Of a stretch of 64,000 nt of DNA, positions 33,445-46,195 are shown piece by piece. Under the pieces are notes generated by a model. It searched no databases and had not been told where the DNA came from. It was given only the letters and a program-made list of their open reading frames with translations. Positions within the stretch are counted from its first letter, which is position 1; every line of letters begins with the position of its first letter. The translations under genes and the position numbers were made by a program. The stretch covers positions 1,550,001 to 1,614,000 of the forward strand of contig NZ_FQWU01000001.1 of the NCBI RefSeq assembly GCF_900129765.1, given 5' to 3'. The DNA comes from Massilia sp. CF038. GTDB taxonomy: Bacteria > Pseudomonadota > Gammaproteobacteria > Burkholderiales > Burkholderiaceae_D.

Positions 33445-33978
33445 CTACCCGCCGCGGCGGCCTCTGCCGCCCTGGCCTGGCCCGTGTTCACCTGGCGGGC
33501 GCTCACCCGTGCTTCGCTCACTGTGGGCCGGCGCATCCACCCGATCGAGCTGCGAAATCAGAAATTCGGCCGCAGTCGCGCGCTGCGCGTCGGTCAGCGC
33601 ATCGCACAGTGTCAGCCATAATTCGCGCAGCTCGCGCTCTTCGGCCGCGCTGGCCGTCGCTTCCTGTTCGATACCGCCGGCCAGCTCGCGCAATTCCTGG
33701 CGCGGGTCGGCCAGACGCGCCTTCAGCTCCGCCTGCAGCCGTTCACGCCGGCTTTGACGTGCGCGCAGGATGGTCAGCGATTTTGCGTTCACCTGCTGAT
33801 ACAGCGTTTGCTGGTTCGGCGTGAGCTTGAGCGAATCGCGCATGAATCCTGCTGCGCGAATGAGCTGATCGGCCTCCAGCTCCATGACTCTGGTAGCGCT
33901 GGCCGGCGCCGCGGTGAACAGGGTGGCGACGGCCAGCGTCAGGGCGGGCAGGGTGGCGCGTTGCAGGCGAAATCTCAT
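33445..33978 (-). CDS. CpxP/Spy-like periplasmic protein with two LTxxQ motifs
   Basis: The 177-residue protein has a signal peptide ending near 'APASA', then an all-helical charged domain with the paired LTxxQ motifs of the CpxP/Spy family: 'LKLTPNQQTLY' (~50-60) and 'DALTDAQRATAAEF' (~128-140). The tail is Gly/Pro/Arg-rich. CpxP inhibits CpxA and Spy is a periplasmic chaperone; family resemblance does not separate the two. A GTAAA-N5-GTAAA box and a TATATT -10 lie upstream, with spacing fit for CpxR activation. It follows the ABC permease-peptidase gene on the same strand but has its own promoter. Confidence 0.8.
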   Translation of the reverse strand: MRFRLQRATLPALTLAVATLFTAAPASATRVMELEADQLIRAAGFMRDSLKLTPNQQTLYQQVNAKSLTILRARQSRRERLQAELKARLADPRQELRELAGGIEQEATASAAEERELRELWLTLCDALTDAQRATAAEFLISQLDRVDAPAHSERSTGERPPGEHGPGQGGRGRRGG

Positions 33979-34006
33979 GACGGCGTCCAGTAGGATGGGA
34001 AGCGCA

Positions 34007-34055
34007 AATATAGGCTTGCACCGCGTTTGCCGCCACCGACTTTACATAACTTTAC
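34007..34055 (-). promoter_or_regulatory. CpxR box and -10 of the cpxP/spy-like gene
   Basis: On the minus strand GTAAA-GTTAT-GTAAA (34055-34041) is an exact CpxR box. A -10 hexamer TATATT lies at 34012-34007 with no good -35 between, as expected for an activator-dependent promoter. The box would be centred near -48 from a start site around 34000. Confidence 0.8.
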
Positions 34056-34083
34056 CGCCCTGATACCGCGCCCTGCCGGCCGC

Positions 34084-37000
34084 CTACTCGATGCTCACCT
34101 CCTTGCGGTTGTCGTTGGAAACGCGGTCGATCATCTTGTTGTACGGGTCGACGCCGACCTCGAAAGGCTTCGCATCAACGGTCACGGTCACGCTGGGCGT
34201 GGCACCATCGAAGCGGCGCTTGGCCGCATACAGCACCCGCTCATCCTGCTCCTTGGCGCCAGGTGCGCGCGCAAAGATAGCGATGTCGACCGGCTCGTCG
34301 TACAGGCGTGCGCTTTCCTTGCCCTTGCCGTCGAACTCCAGCTTGGCCAGATGCAGCTGGAACGTCACGTCCCACTTGCCGTCGGCACGCTTGACAGCCT
34401 TGGCCTCGGTCACGCGGTTATCGTAGAACACGATCTTTTCAAACAGGTCGGTGATCAAGGCTTGCTTGTCGGCCGGGGCCTCGGCGCGAATGTAAGTGAG
34501 CAGCTCGGCCGAGGTTGGATACGGTCCATCCTTGAAGCGCTTGTCTTCCAGGAAGCGCTTGAGGGCGCGGTTGAGCGCTGCTTCGCCGATTTCGTCGCGC
34601 AGGCGGTAGAACACCAGGCTGCCCTTGGCGTAGTGGACGTATTCCTGGTTTTCGACCCGGTACAAAGGCTGCTCGTCAAGCAGTTCGCCGCCGCGCCCTT
34701 GCAGGTAGCGGTCCAGCTCATACTTGAGGAAGCGGCGCAGCTTGTCGCGCCCGTATTCCTTTTCCATGACCATCAGGGCCGAATACTGGGCCAGCGATTC
34801 CACCAGCATGGTGCCACCCTGCACGTTGGCACCGACCACCTGGTGCGCCCACCACTGGTGCGCCATTTCGTGCGCCGTGACGTAGAACACGTAATCGATG
34901 GCGTCCGCCTTGCGCATGTCGGCAATGAAGCCAATCGATTCGGAATACGGAATCGTGTTGGCAAAGGCCTGGGCAAAGCGCTGGTAGTTGGGGAACTCCA
35001 TGATGCGCACCTGCTTGTGCTGGTAGGGCGTGAAGTTGGCCGTCATGTAGTCGAGCGATTTTTTGGTCGCACCAATCATGCGCTCCACGTTGTAGGGATG
35101 CTTGCGGTCATAGTAGATCTCGATCGGTATGCCATGCCACTCGCCTTTTTTGACTTCCCAGCGCGCCGACAGGTAGGCAAAGAATGGCATCATTTTCTGA
35201 TCCATCTTGTACTGGAAGTAGCGGCGGCCATCGCGTACCCAGCTTTTTTGCAGGTAGCCTGGCGCCAGCGCGATCTGGTCGGCGGCGGTCGAGACGGTGG
35301 TTTCGAAGTTGATCCAGTCCGCTTCGGCGCCGAGCTGGTGATTGGCGCGCGCGGCCTGGTCTTCGAGCTTGGGCACGCGTTCCGGTTCGCCCAGGCCGCG
35401 CTTGCGGCGCTCGTTGCGGTCGGTCAGCTCCAGACCGCTCTGGTAGCCCAGGTGCGGGAACACTTCCATGTTGTTGAAGAAGGTGCCGTTCAGGTTGTAG
35501 ACATCGGGCTGACCGCTGCTGGTAAAGCCGCGCCGCTGCACATCGAGGGTGAAATCAAGACGCAGGCTGGCGCCCGGCGCGATCGGCGTGGCCAGTTTGA
35601 GGATGCTGAAACGGGCGGTCTGATCGTCGAGCAGAACCTGGTGCGGCGGCAGATTGGTCCAGCGCACCGTGACGTCCGGATTGGTCTGAAAGCGCAGGGT
35701 GTCGATTGGCGCTGTGGTCTTGTTCTGCACCTGGTAGCTGGCGCGCACCTTGAGCTGGCGCTGGTCCGGGTAGATGTCGACATCAGCCTTGACATCCGTG
35801 ATCTTCGGCTGCGGCAAGCCCTTGTACTTGCGATATAGCTTTTCGTAACGGGCTTGCAGATCGAAGCCTTCGTCCTTCGCTTCGTAACGATTGAGCTGAT
35901 TGGTGTTATGGAAAATCCAGGCGCCGCTGGCCGCAAAGCCGACGACGCAGGCTGCCAGTGCCATGCCGGCAGGGCCGCGCAGATGCCGTTGCGCTGCTTG
36001 CAGGCGCGCGCGCCATGCCCCGGCCAGGCCGCGTACCCAGAAGGCGCGGGCGACGATCAGCAGGCCAAGCACGAACAAGCTCCAGTACGCGGCAAACCAG
36101 CTCCACCCTTCGACAAAGTGGCCATAGCCGTTCATGTCCGAGTAGCGGATGGCCGGCAAGCCGCCGATCAGGTACAGATTGTGCTCCAGATCGAGCGCAC
36201 TCATGACCATCTGGGCGCAGACAAACACGATCGCCAGCAGGTAGCCAATGAATTTGCTGTTCGAGAGCACTTGCAGGGCCAGGAAGATCATCCCCATCAG
36301 GAAGTAGTTGGTCAGGGTGAGCAGGCTGCCTTTGGCGTACAGCAGTACCTCCACCGGGGCGCCGCCCTTGAGCAGCTGGATCACGATTGACGTCAGCACG
36401 CCCACCAGCAGGAAGCCGGCGATCACCGCCAGCATGGCGCCGCATTTGGCGACCAGCGGCGCCCAGTCAGGCACCGGCATGGCGTCGCCCACGTCGGCCA
36501 CCCGTGCCTGGCGCTCCTTGAAAATCAATTCGCCCGCATAGAAAATGACGATGATGATCAACATGAAGTTGAAGGTGCTGTTCATCTGGGTGAGCATCAG
36601 GTGCGTCATCGGATAGACCGGCGTGCCGAACATGGTGGACATGTCGATCGAGCTGCCAACCAGATTAAGAACGGCAAACAGCAGCATGATCAGGAATGGC
36701 ACGCTCTTGATCACGGCCAGCGTATCGAACTGGAAGATATGCCAGCACTGGAGCGGGCCCGTGGCAGCACCAAAGCGCGGTGCGCGTGGCGGGTGCAGGC
36801 GCACTGGCGCCGCCTGGGCTGGCGGCGGCACGTGCACTGCGCGCTGTTTGCCGAACAGGCGCTTGCCGGTGCCGCTGCGCTGTGGCTTGAACAAGATCAC
36901 CGTGGCGGCAAACATGGCCAGCGCAATGCTGGTCCACAGAGCCCGGTTGGCCAGCAGGTAGGAGCCAAACGGCGGCAGCGCGGTATTGGCTTCGGCAGTG

Positions 37001-37671
37001 GAGAAGTAGCGCGTCATGCGCTCGAGCGCGCGCATGCCGAAGGGGTCGAGCAGTACGGCCGGCCAGACGCTGTTGATGTCGCGCGTGAAGGCGCCGCCCA
37101 CGATCCACAGCACGATGAAGCCCAGCACGCCCACGTAGACCATCATCATGGAGCGGGTGGTCGCTGCCAGCAGCATCAGGAGCGCGCCGATGAACAGCAG
37201 ATTGGGCAGAATCAGTACGGTCAGCGTCCACAGATAGGCGGCGGCCGGGAAGGGGCCGACGCGGGCAGTCTCCACCCACGGCATCAGGGGGCCGGCCATG
37301 ATCCCCACCATGACCACCAGGAAGATGATGACGCATGCGACCAGGCCGGCGGCAAAGCGTCCGAACAGATAGTCGATCTTGCGCATCGGGGTGGCAAACA
37401 GCATGTCCGAGATGCCGACTTCATGGTCGCGCAGCACGGCGCCTGCGATAAACATGGTCACCACCAGCATCGACAGCACGCTGAAGGCACCCAGCAAGCG
37501 GGCCACCACCAGCGGTGCGTTGCGGTTGATATTGCCAATCGCGCCGCCCACCTGCACGGCATCGCTGGTCGAGGCGCCAAACGCCATCAGCGCCATGACC
37601 AGCGCGCATACCCACAGCAGGGGCTGGCGCAGCTGGAAGGCCAGGTCAAACTTGAAAAATTCACGCCACAT
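34084..37671 (-). CDS. ABC transporter permease fused to M1-family metallopeptidase
   Basis: The 1195-residue protein has two ABC-2-type membrane blocks: helices from ~20 to 280, then a Pro-rich cytoplasmic linker, then helices from ~330 to 590. A periplasmic M1 aminopeptidase-like domain follows. The zinc site is 'HEMAHQWWAH' (His934, Glu935, His938) with the third ligand Glu in 'LVESLAQY' (~958). This permease-peptidase fusion is a known but poorly understood family. RBS AAGGAG. It starts 10 bp after the ATPase gene, its evident partner. It may export a peptide or remodel envelope proteins; the substrate is unknown. Confidence 0.88.
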   Translation of the reverse strand: MWREFFKFDLAFQLRQPLLWVCALVMALMAFGASTSDAVQVGGAIGNINRNAPLVVARLLGAFSVLSMLVVTMFIAGAVLRDHEVGISDMLFATPMRKIDYLFGRFAAGLVACVIIFLVVMVGIMAGPLMPWVETARVGPFPAAAYLWTLTVLILPNLLFIGALLMLLAATTRSMMMVYVGVLGFIVLWIVGGAFTRDINSVWPAVLLDPFGMRALERMTRYFSTAEANTALPPFGSYLLANRALWTSIALAMFAATVILFKPQRSGTGKRLFGKQRAVHVPPPAQAAPVRLHPPRAPRFGAATGPLQCWHIFQFDTLAVIKSVPFLIMLLFAVLNLVGSSIDMSTMFGTPVYPMTHLMLTQMNSTFNFMLIIIVIFYAGELIFKERQARVADVGDAMPVPDWAPLVAKCGAMLAVIAGFLLVGVLTSIVIQLLKGGAPVEVLLYAKGSLLTLTNYFLMGMIFLALQVLSNSKFIGYLLAIVFVCAQMVMSALDLEHNLYLIGGLPAIRYSDMNGYGHFVEGWSWFAAYWSLFVLGLLIVARAFWVRGLAGAWRARLQAAQRHLRGPAGMALAACVVGFAASGAWIFHNTNQLNRYEAKDEGFDLQARYEKLYRKYKGLPQPKITDVKADVDIYPDQRQLKVRASYQVQNKTTAPIDTLRFQTNPDVTVRWTNLPPHQVLLDDQTARFSILKLATPIAPGASLRLDFTLDVQRRGFTSSGQPDVYNLNGTFFNNMEVFPHLGYQSGLELTDRNERRKRGLGEPERVPKLEDQAARANHQLGAEADWINFETTVSTAADQIALAPGYLQKSWVRDGRRYFQYKMDQKMMPFFAYLSARWEVKKGEWHGIPIEIYYDRKHPYNVERMIGATKKSLDYMTANFTPYQHKQVRIMEFPNYQRFAQAFANTIPYSESIGFIADMRKADAIDYVFYVTAHEMAHQWWAHQVVGANVQGGTMLVESLAQYSALMVMEKEYGRDKLRRFLKYELDRYLQGRGGELLDEQPLYRVENQEYVHYAKGSLVFYRLRDEIGEAALNRALKRFLEDKRFKDGPYPTSAELLTYIRAEAPADKQALITDLFEKIVFYDNRVTEAKAVKRADGKWDVTFQLHLAKLEFDGKGKESARLYDEPVDIAIFARAPGAKEQDERVLYAAKRRFDGATPSVTVTVDAKPFEVGVDPYNKMIDRVSNDNRKEVSIE

Positions 37672-37681
37672 GGCAGGCTCC

Positions 37682-38587
37682 TTATGCTGCCACGGCCGCG
37701 CGGGCCGTGATCATCTTGCCGCCGGCCTGGCGCAGCTGCAGGAAGTACACGTCTTCCAGATCCGCTTCGTGACGGGTGAAGCCGCTGTCGGGCTGGGCCT
37801 CGGCATACACCCGGATCTGCGGTTTGCCAGCCACCAGGCGGGTGGTCAGCACATTGAAGTGGTCCTGGTAGTGCTGCAGCGCGTCCGGTTCGACGCTGCG
37901 GCGCCAGATGCGCTGGTGCAGGGTATCGATCGCTTCCTGCGGGCGGCCCTGCAGCAGCACTTGGCCTCTGGCAATGATGGCCATGCGCGGACACAGGTCC
38001 GTGACATCTTCCACAATGTGGGTGGACAGAATGACCACCACGTTTTCGCCGATCTTGGCCAGCAGGTTGAGAAAGCGGTTGCGCTCGTCCGGATCGAGAC
38101 CGGCGGTGGGCTCGTCAACAATCACCAGACGGGGCGCGCCCAGCAAGGCCTGGGCAATCCCGAAGCGCTGGCGCATGCCGCCCGAAAAGCCGCCCAGTGC
38201 CCGCTTGCGTGCTTCCCAAAGATTGGTTTGGTGTAACAGCGCTTCGACTGCCTCCTTGCGCTCGCCCCGTGCAGTGATTCCTTTGAGAACGGCGAAGTGG
38301 TTCAGCAATTTTTCGGCGCTGACTTTGGGATAGACACCGAAGTCCTGGGGCAGATAGCCCAGCTGGCGGCGCAAGCCTTCTTTGTCGGACGCGACGTCCT
38401 GACCGCGGAAGGTGATGCTGCCGCTGTCTGCATCTTGCAAAGTGGCAATAGTACGCATGAGCGAAGACTTGCCAGCGCCATTTGGCCCCAGCAAACCGAA
38501 CATGCCGTTGGGGATGTCCAGACTGACGTCATTGATGGCTTTGACGCCGTTCGCATAGGTCTTGTTCAAATTTTTAATGGATAACAT
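37682..38587 (-). CDS. ABC transporter ATP-binding protein
   Basis: I choose ATG 38587 because GGAG sits 6 bp before it; the ATG two codons upstream overlaps that site. The 301-residue protein has Walker A 'GLLGPNGAGKSS', Q-loop 'LPQDFG', signature 'FSGGMRQR', Walker B 'LVIVDEP' and the H-loop His in 'LSTHIVED'. The C-terminal extension is typical of ABC-2 exporters. It forms an operon with the permease-peptidase gene downstream. Confidence 0.92.
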   Translation of the reverse strand: MLSIKNLNKTYANGVKAINDVSLDIPNGMFGLLGPNGAGKSSLMRTIATLQDADSGSITFRGQDVASDKEGLRRQLGYLPQDFGVYPKVSAEKLLNHFAVLKGITARGERKEAVEALLHQTNLWEARKRALGGFSGGMRQRFGIAQALLGAPRLVIVDEPTAGLDPDERNRFLNLLAKIGENVVVILSTHIVEDVTDLCPRMAIIARGQVLLQGRPQEAIDTLHQRIWRRSVEPDALQHYQDHFNVLTTRLVAGKPQIRVYAEAQPDSGFTRHEADLEDVYFLQLRQAGGKMITARAAVAA

Positions 38588-38782
38588 GCGCATCTCCGTG
38601 CTGTTGGTATGGAAGTGCGCTCACTGTAAAGTTATTGGAATTGAAATCGCAGCAAATGCGACGATCTGCAGGAATCGGGGAATGAAGCGTATATGCATGA
38701 AAAGTGCCGCGCGCGCTTTTTGCGGCAGAGCTGGCGCAGTTTCCGGTGTATTCTTCCATCCAAGGCGCACACAGGAGAGGCA

Positions 38783-40408
38783 ATGCCGTTGACCTTCCAC
38801 CCCCGTACTCTCAAGTTTCGCATCACCGTGACGGTGGCCGTACTGGTGCTGGCGGCGGCATCGCTGGTGGCGTTCGTGGCGCTGGCCGCTGCCGGGCGCG
38901 AAATGCGCGCCGTGGTGGGCGCGCAGCAGTTTGCCTTGCTCTCGAGTGCGGCCGCGCATATCGATGCCGACCTCAGTACCAGCCGCGCGCTGGTCGGCCA
39001 TTTGCGCGAAGAGCTGGCGGCGGCCGGGCCGCCAGCGGCCGTGCAGATGCAAGGTTTTCTGGAATCGCATCCGGGTTTGCGCGACGCCTTCTTTAACGTG
39101 CTGGTGTACAACAGCGACGGCAAGGTGGTGGCCAACCTGAACGACCGGCGCGCCGTGCAGACCCAGGATTTCAGTACCCGTCCGTACTTCATCGATACCG
39201 CGCGCTTTCGCGAAGGCGTCATTTCGGCACCGTTCAAAAGTACGCTGTCAGGGCGCCAGGTGGTGCTGGTGACCGAGCCCCTGTTCGATGCCCAGGGCAA
39301 GATGCAGTACATGATAGGCGCGGCCATCGATTTGCAGCGGCCGCGTTTTTTTGGCCAGCTCGAATCACTCAAATTTGGCCGCAGCGGTTACCTGTTCATG
39401 ATGACCGGCGACGGCACCATCCTCCATCATCCCGACCGCGATCGCCTGTTGCGCAATGTGCGCAGCGAGGCCGGTGCCGCCGTGCCGGCCACGCTGGCCG
39501 CCCTGTCCGGGTTTGAAGGCTGGACCGAAGGGCAGAGCAAACGGGGCGTGCCTGCCTTGCTGACCTATAAGCGCTTGCAGCAGACCGACTGGATCATGGG
39601 CGCCGTCTACCCGCTCGACGAAGCGCTGACACCCATGATCGCGATGCAGCGCAAAGCGCTGCTGGGCGCGGCAGCGGTGGCGCTGGTGGCTGGGCTGCTG
39701 GGCTGGCTGGCCATTCTGTATCTGCTGCGTCCACTGGGCGCCTTGCGCAACCATGTGGCCCGGATTGCGCACGGCAGCGACGATATCGAGGTCTTCAATG
39801 TGGACCGGCCCGATGAATTTGGTGAACTGAGCCGGGCCTTTTACCGGCTCTCGCAGCAGCGCCAGGACGCCGAGCGCGACATCGCTGCGCAAGCGCGCAC
39901 CGATCCACTGACCGGGATCGCCAACCGCCGCATGTTTGAAGAAGTGTTTGCCCTGTCGCTGGCGCGCGCTGCGCGTTTGCACCACTGGGTGGGACTGGCC
40001 TACCTTGATATTGACCGCTTCAAGCTCATCAACGACAGTTACGGGCACGCCGCTGGCGACGCCGTGCTGGTGGAATTTGCCACCCGCCTGCGTGACGCCG
40101 TGCGCGCGACCGACACCGTGGCGCGCCTGGCAGGCGACGAATTCGTCGTCCTGTTCGACTGCATGGACCATGCGGCCGCGCCGCAAGCGCTGGCGGCCAA
40201 GATCCTGGCCTGCATGCGTGCCCCGTTTGTCCTAGAGGGGCGCACCCTGGCCGTCACGGCCAGCATTGGCGTGGCGCTGGCCAAGGGCGGCGCCGGTTCC
40301 ATGGATGCCTTGCTCGGTGCGGCCGACCAGGCACTGTACGAGGCCAAAGGCAAGGGGCGCGATACCTGGTCACTGCGGCAACTGGCAGCGCCGGCCGTAA
40401 TCAGCTAG
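38783..40408 (+). CDS. membrane diguanylate cyclase with dCache sensor and HAMP
   Basis: ATG 38783 has AGGAGAGG upstream. The 541-residue protein has a membrane helix (~18-40), a periplasmic dCache domain (to ~290, 'DFSTRPYFIDTARFREGVISAPFKSTLSGRQVVLVTEPLF'), a second helix (~300-325), HAMP and a GGDEF domain ('DPLTGIANRRMFEEV', 'LAYLDIDRFKLINDSYGHAAGDAV', 'RLAGDEFVVLF'). It is probably active, producing c-di-GMP in response to a small extracellular ligand. It is divergent from the ABC operon and convergent with another diguanylate cyclase, with a shared terminator. Confidence 0.9.
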   Translation: MPLTFHPRTLKFRITVTVAVLVLAAASLVAFVALAAAGREMRAVVGAQQFALLSSAAAHIDADLSTSRALVGHLREELAAAGPPAAVQMQGFLESHPGLRDAFFNVLVYNSDGKVVANLNDRRAVQTQDFSTRPYFIDTARFREGVISAPFKSTLSGRQVVLVTEPLFDAQGKMQYMIGAAIDLQRPRFFGQLESLKFGRSGYLFMMTGDGTILHHPDRDRLLRNVRSEAGAAVPATLAALSGFEGWTEGQSKRGVPALLTYKRLQQTDWIMGAVYPLDEALTPMIAMQRKALLGAAAVALVAGLLGWLAILYLLRPLGALRNHVARIAHGSDDIEVFNVDRPDEFGELSRAFYRLSQQRQDAERDIAAQARTDPLTGIANRRMFEEVFALSLARAARLHHWVGLAYLDIDRFKLINDSYGHAAGDAVLVEFATRLRDAVRATDTVARLAGDEFVVLFDCMDHAAAPQALAAKILACMRAPFVLEGRTLAVTASIGVALAKGGAGSMDALLGAADQALYEAKGKGRDTWSLRQLAAPAVIS

Positions 40409-40436
40409 CACGGCGGCGCGGCCGTGCTTATTTATT
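40407..40436 (+). terminator. terminator between two convergent diguanylate cyclase genes
   Basis: AGCACGGC-GGCGCG-GCCGTGCT forms an 8-bp perfect stem with a 6-nt loop, followed by TATTTATT on the plus strand. It begins at the last bases of the plus gene's stop and abuts the minus gene's stop. The T-tract is short, so efficiency is uncertain. Confidence 0.6.
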
Positions 40437-42011
40437 GACCACCAGCGAAAACCGCTTGCTCGAACCGGGCGGCATGCTGCCTTCGGCGCGCACGCGGTTA
40501 CGCCCGCTTGTCTTGGCCAGATACAGCGCGCGGTCGGCCGCGTCCACCAGGTCGGACGGCGCCATGTTCAGGGTCGGCACCACCGAGTGCACACCGCAGC
40601 TGACGGTGACGCTGTGTGGCTTGCCGCTGATATGGTCCATGGTGCGGGCGGCAACGGTCTTGCGGATCGATTCGGCCACGGCGATGGCGCCGCGCAGGTC
40701 GGTATCGGGCAGCAGGATGGCGAATTCCTCGCCCCCCATGCGCGCGGCCAGGTCCTGGCTGCGGCGGCGCCCGTTGTTGATGCAGCCAGCCACCGACTTG
40801 AGGCATTCGTCGCCGGCAGGGTGGCCATGCTGGTCGTTATACTTCTTGAAGTAGTCGACGTCGAGGATCACCAGCGACAGCGGACGGCCATCGGTGGCGG
40901 CGCGGTTGAATTCGCGCAGCAGGCGGGTGTCGAACTGGCGCCGGTTGGCAATCCCGGTCAGGGCATCCTTGAGCGCCTGGCGGCGCAGCGAGCGGCTCTT
41001 CTTGACCAGCAGCTTTTGCAGGCTGCGGCGTTCCTTTTCCAGGCGGTCGCGCAGGGCCACCTGGCCATACAGGCGAATCCCCAGCCACAGTTGAATCAGC
41101 ATCAGCAGCGACACGCCGGCCGTCGACAGATAGGCGCTGTCCCACCAGTCCGACAGAATGGCGTCGCTCGGCATGCTCATGACCACCACCAGGGGATAGG
41201 CCTTGACGCCGCGGTAAGAGTACAAATGCTCGACTTCGTGGCCCAGCGAACCGGTGCTGCGGAACTGGGAACCGGTCTCGCCCTTGCGGGCGAGCTGGAA
41301 GGCGGTATTGGCGCGCAAGTCCATGCCGGTGCGCGTGCCCTTGTCGGGCTTGGCCAGCACCAGCTGGCCCGAGTTCAGGGCCAGCATCAAAGTGCCGCTA
41401 TTGTCAAAGGTCAGATCGTTGTAGATCGATTGCAGCACCTTGATGCGCAGGTGGGCCAGCACCATGCCGCCGAAGGCGCCGTCGCGCGTGATCAGGCGGC
41501 GCGACAGTGGCAAGACCCATTCATCACTGCCAGGACGGCGCACGGGCGCACTGATGTGCAGGCGGCTGACCGGGTCGAACTTCTGGATGCGCAGCTGGGC
41601 GGCTGCATCGGGCGGAGCGCCCAGCGATGCCGACGCGCCCAGGGTGCGCACGCCGTCGGCGTCGTACACGGCCAGGTCGCTCAAGATGGCACCGCGCGCG
41701 ACGCGCTCGCCCATGTAGCGCTGCAGGCGCAACTGGTCCGATTCGCTGCCCACGCGCTCGACCATTTCCAGCAGCAGACTGTCGGCCTGGGTCAGGGTGT
41801 TGGCCGTGTGTTCCGCCACGGTCTGGGTCAGGTTGGCAGTGGCAATCTGGGTCTGCTTCAATTGAACCGCACGGGCCCGGTACACGCTCCAGGCCTGCAT
41901 CCCGCCCAGCGACAGACAGGCCAGCGTGAAGAACACGATGGCCACCCGGGTCACCGGGCGTTTCTGGTGGTCAAGCTGAGAAAGTGAGGCGAGAATCTGG
42001 TCGGGTTTCAT
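40428..42011 (-). CDS. membrane diguanylate cyclase with PDC-type periplasmic sensor
   Basis: The 527-residue protein has a membrane helix (~22-42), a periplasmic dCache/PDC-like domain (~50-285, 'HTANTLTQADSLLLEMVERVG...'), a second helix (~295-315), a basic coiled coil and a GGDEF domain ('DALTGIANRRQFDTRL', 'LVILDVDYFKKYNDQHGHPAGDECL', 'RMGGEEFAILLP'). GGEEF is an active form. There is a weak ribosome site and no EAL domain. The sensor resembles CHASE/LapD-unrelated DGCs such as YedQ-type proteins in layout only. Confidence 0.9.
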   Translation of the reverse strand: MKPDQILASLSQLDHQKRPVTRVAIVFFTLACLSLGGMQAWSVYRARAVQLKQTQIATANLTQTVAEHTANTLTQADSLLLEMVERVGSESDQLRLQRYMGERVARGAILSDLAVYDADGVRTLGASASLGAPPDAAAQLRIQKFDPVSRLHISAPVRRPGSDEWVLPLSRRLITRDGAFGGMVLAHLRIKVLQSIYNDLTFDNSGTLMLALNSGQLVLAKPDKGTRTGMDLRANTAFQLARKGETGSQFRSTGSLGHEVEHLYSYRGVKAYPLVVVMSMPSDAILSDWWDSAYLSTAGVSLLMLIQLWLGIRLYGQVALRDRLEKERRSLQKLLVKKSRSLRRQALKDALTGIANRRQFDTRLLREFNRAATDGRPLSLVILDVDYFKKYNDQHGHPAGDECLKSVAGCINNGRRRSQDLAARMGGEEFAILLPDTDLRGAIAVAESIRKTVAARTMDHISGKPHSVTVSCGVHSVVPTLNMAPSDLVDAADRALYLAKTSGRNRVRAEGSMPPGSSKRFSLVVNK

Positions 42012-42261
42012 GCAGCTGCTTTACGTGATGCATCCCGATATTGTTGTCAGGAATAACATATTGCTAGAGTGAACCCCTATATTATCAGAAACGCAATCAC
42101 GAAAGGTTGTTTATACCCAACTAATGCGAAATGGGTAGACGCGCTGCATATTTGCCCACGAGCCATAATCTACGCGTAAAATTCCCGGTAAGGTGCATTC
42201 GGCCATATGTTCGATGCCACGCCGGGTAATGCCCAATACAATCGAGAAAAAGGGGACTTTG

Positions 42262-45540
<3,279 letters not shown>

Positions 45541-45568
45541 CCCGACCGGGGCTTGACCGGCGCTGGCA

Positions 45569-46027
45569 CTATTTGTAGATGCCGGCGCCGATCAGGACAT
45601 CGCCGTGCTTTTCGATATAGGTCGATTTGGCTTCGATTGCCTTCGAGACGGGGTTGGGCCACTTGTAGTCCACCCAGCCCTTGCCCTTGGTGTTGGCCAG
45701 CTCGATGAAATTGCGCACGATCGGCACCCCGTCGGCATCCTTCAGGTCGATCAAGTCCTTGCCGATCATTTTCGGATTGGCGCCGTGCGCCGCATTCACC
45801 CCCTTGAGGTCGTACACAATGATGTACAGGTCGCGGTCCTTGAAGCTGCCCGCCGGGTTGTTAAACTCGGCGTAGGCTTTTTCCTTGCCATTGGCCTTGA
45901 GGAAAGCGCCGGCCTTTTGCACCAGCGCCACTGCTTCGGCCGCGGTGCCTTTGTCGGCCGCAACAGCCTGGGCCGCCAGGGCCAGGGTGCAGCTGGCGGC
46001 AAGAGCAAGTTGAAACATGATTTTCAT
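45569..46027 (-). CDS. periplasmic single Cache-domain protein
   Basis: The 152-residue protein has a signal peptide ('LALAASCTLALAAQAVA') and then only a single Cache domain: 'VQKAGAFLKANGKEKAYAEFNNPAGSFKDRDLYIIVYDLKG' and 'MIGKDLIDLKDADGVPIVRNFIELANTKGKGWVDYKWPNP'. Cache domains bind small ligands outside the cell. Here there is no attached signalling domain, so it may be a ligand-binding accessory protein. RBS AAAAGGAGA. It stands alone and is convergent with the amidohydrolase gene. Confidence 0.85.
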   Translation of the reverse strand: MKIMFQLALAASCTLALAAQAVAADKGTAAEAVALVQKAGAFLKANGKEKAYAEFNNPAGSFKDRDLYIIVYDLKGVNAAHGANPKMIGKDLIDLKDADGVPIVRNFIELANTKGKGWVDYKWPNPVSKAIEAKSTYIEKHGDVLIGAGIYK

Positions 46028-46195
46028 GACTGTCTCCTTTTGTGATGGACTTGCCCTTGCAGCTTAATCCCGCCCAGCCGGGTTTTTTCATCGATGCTGC
46101 AAAAATGTTTTTACCTGACAACAGGCCATGGCCGGACAGGGGCGGGACGGTGCGCGCTCGCGTAGAATAAGTTGTTCACATTTAAAGGCGCAAGC

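Noticed and set aside
33243-33536. Minus-strand open frame with repeated 'HNIVLAKA' units
   Set aside because: The repetition comes from the REP-like DNA repeats, not from a gene.
34027-35838. 603-codon plus-strand open frame opposite the permease-peptidase
   Set aside because: No family pattern, and it lies over the conserved M1 peptidase domain.
38626-38640. GTAAA half-site upstream of the ABC ATPase gene
   Set aside because: Only one GTAAA is present; the second position reads TGGAA, so it is not a CpxR box by the criterion used for the three accepted sites.
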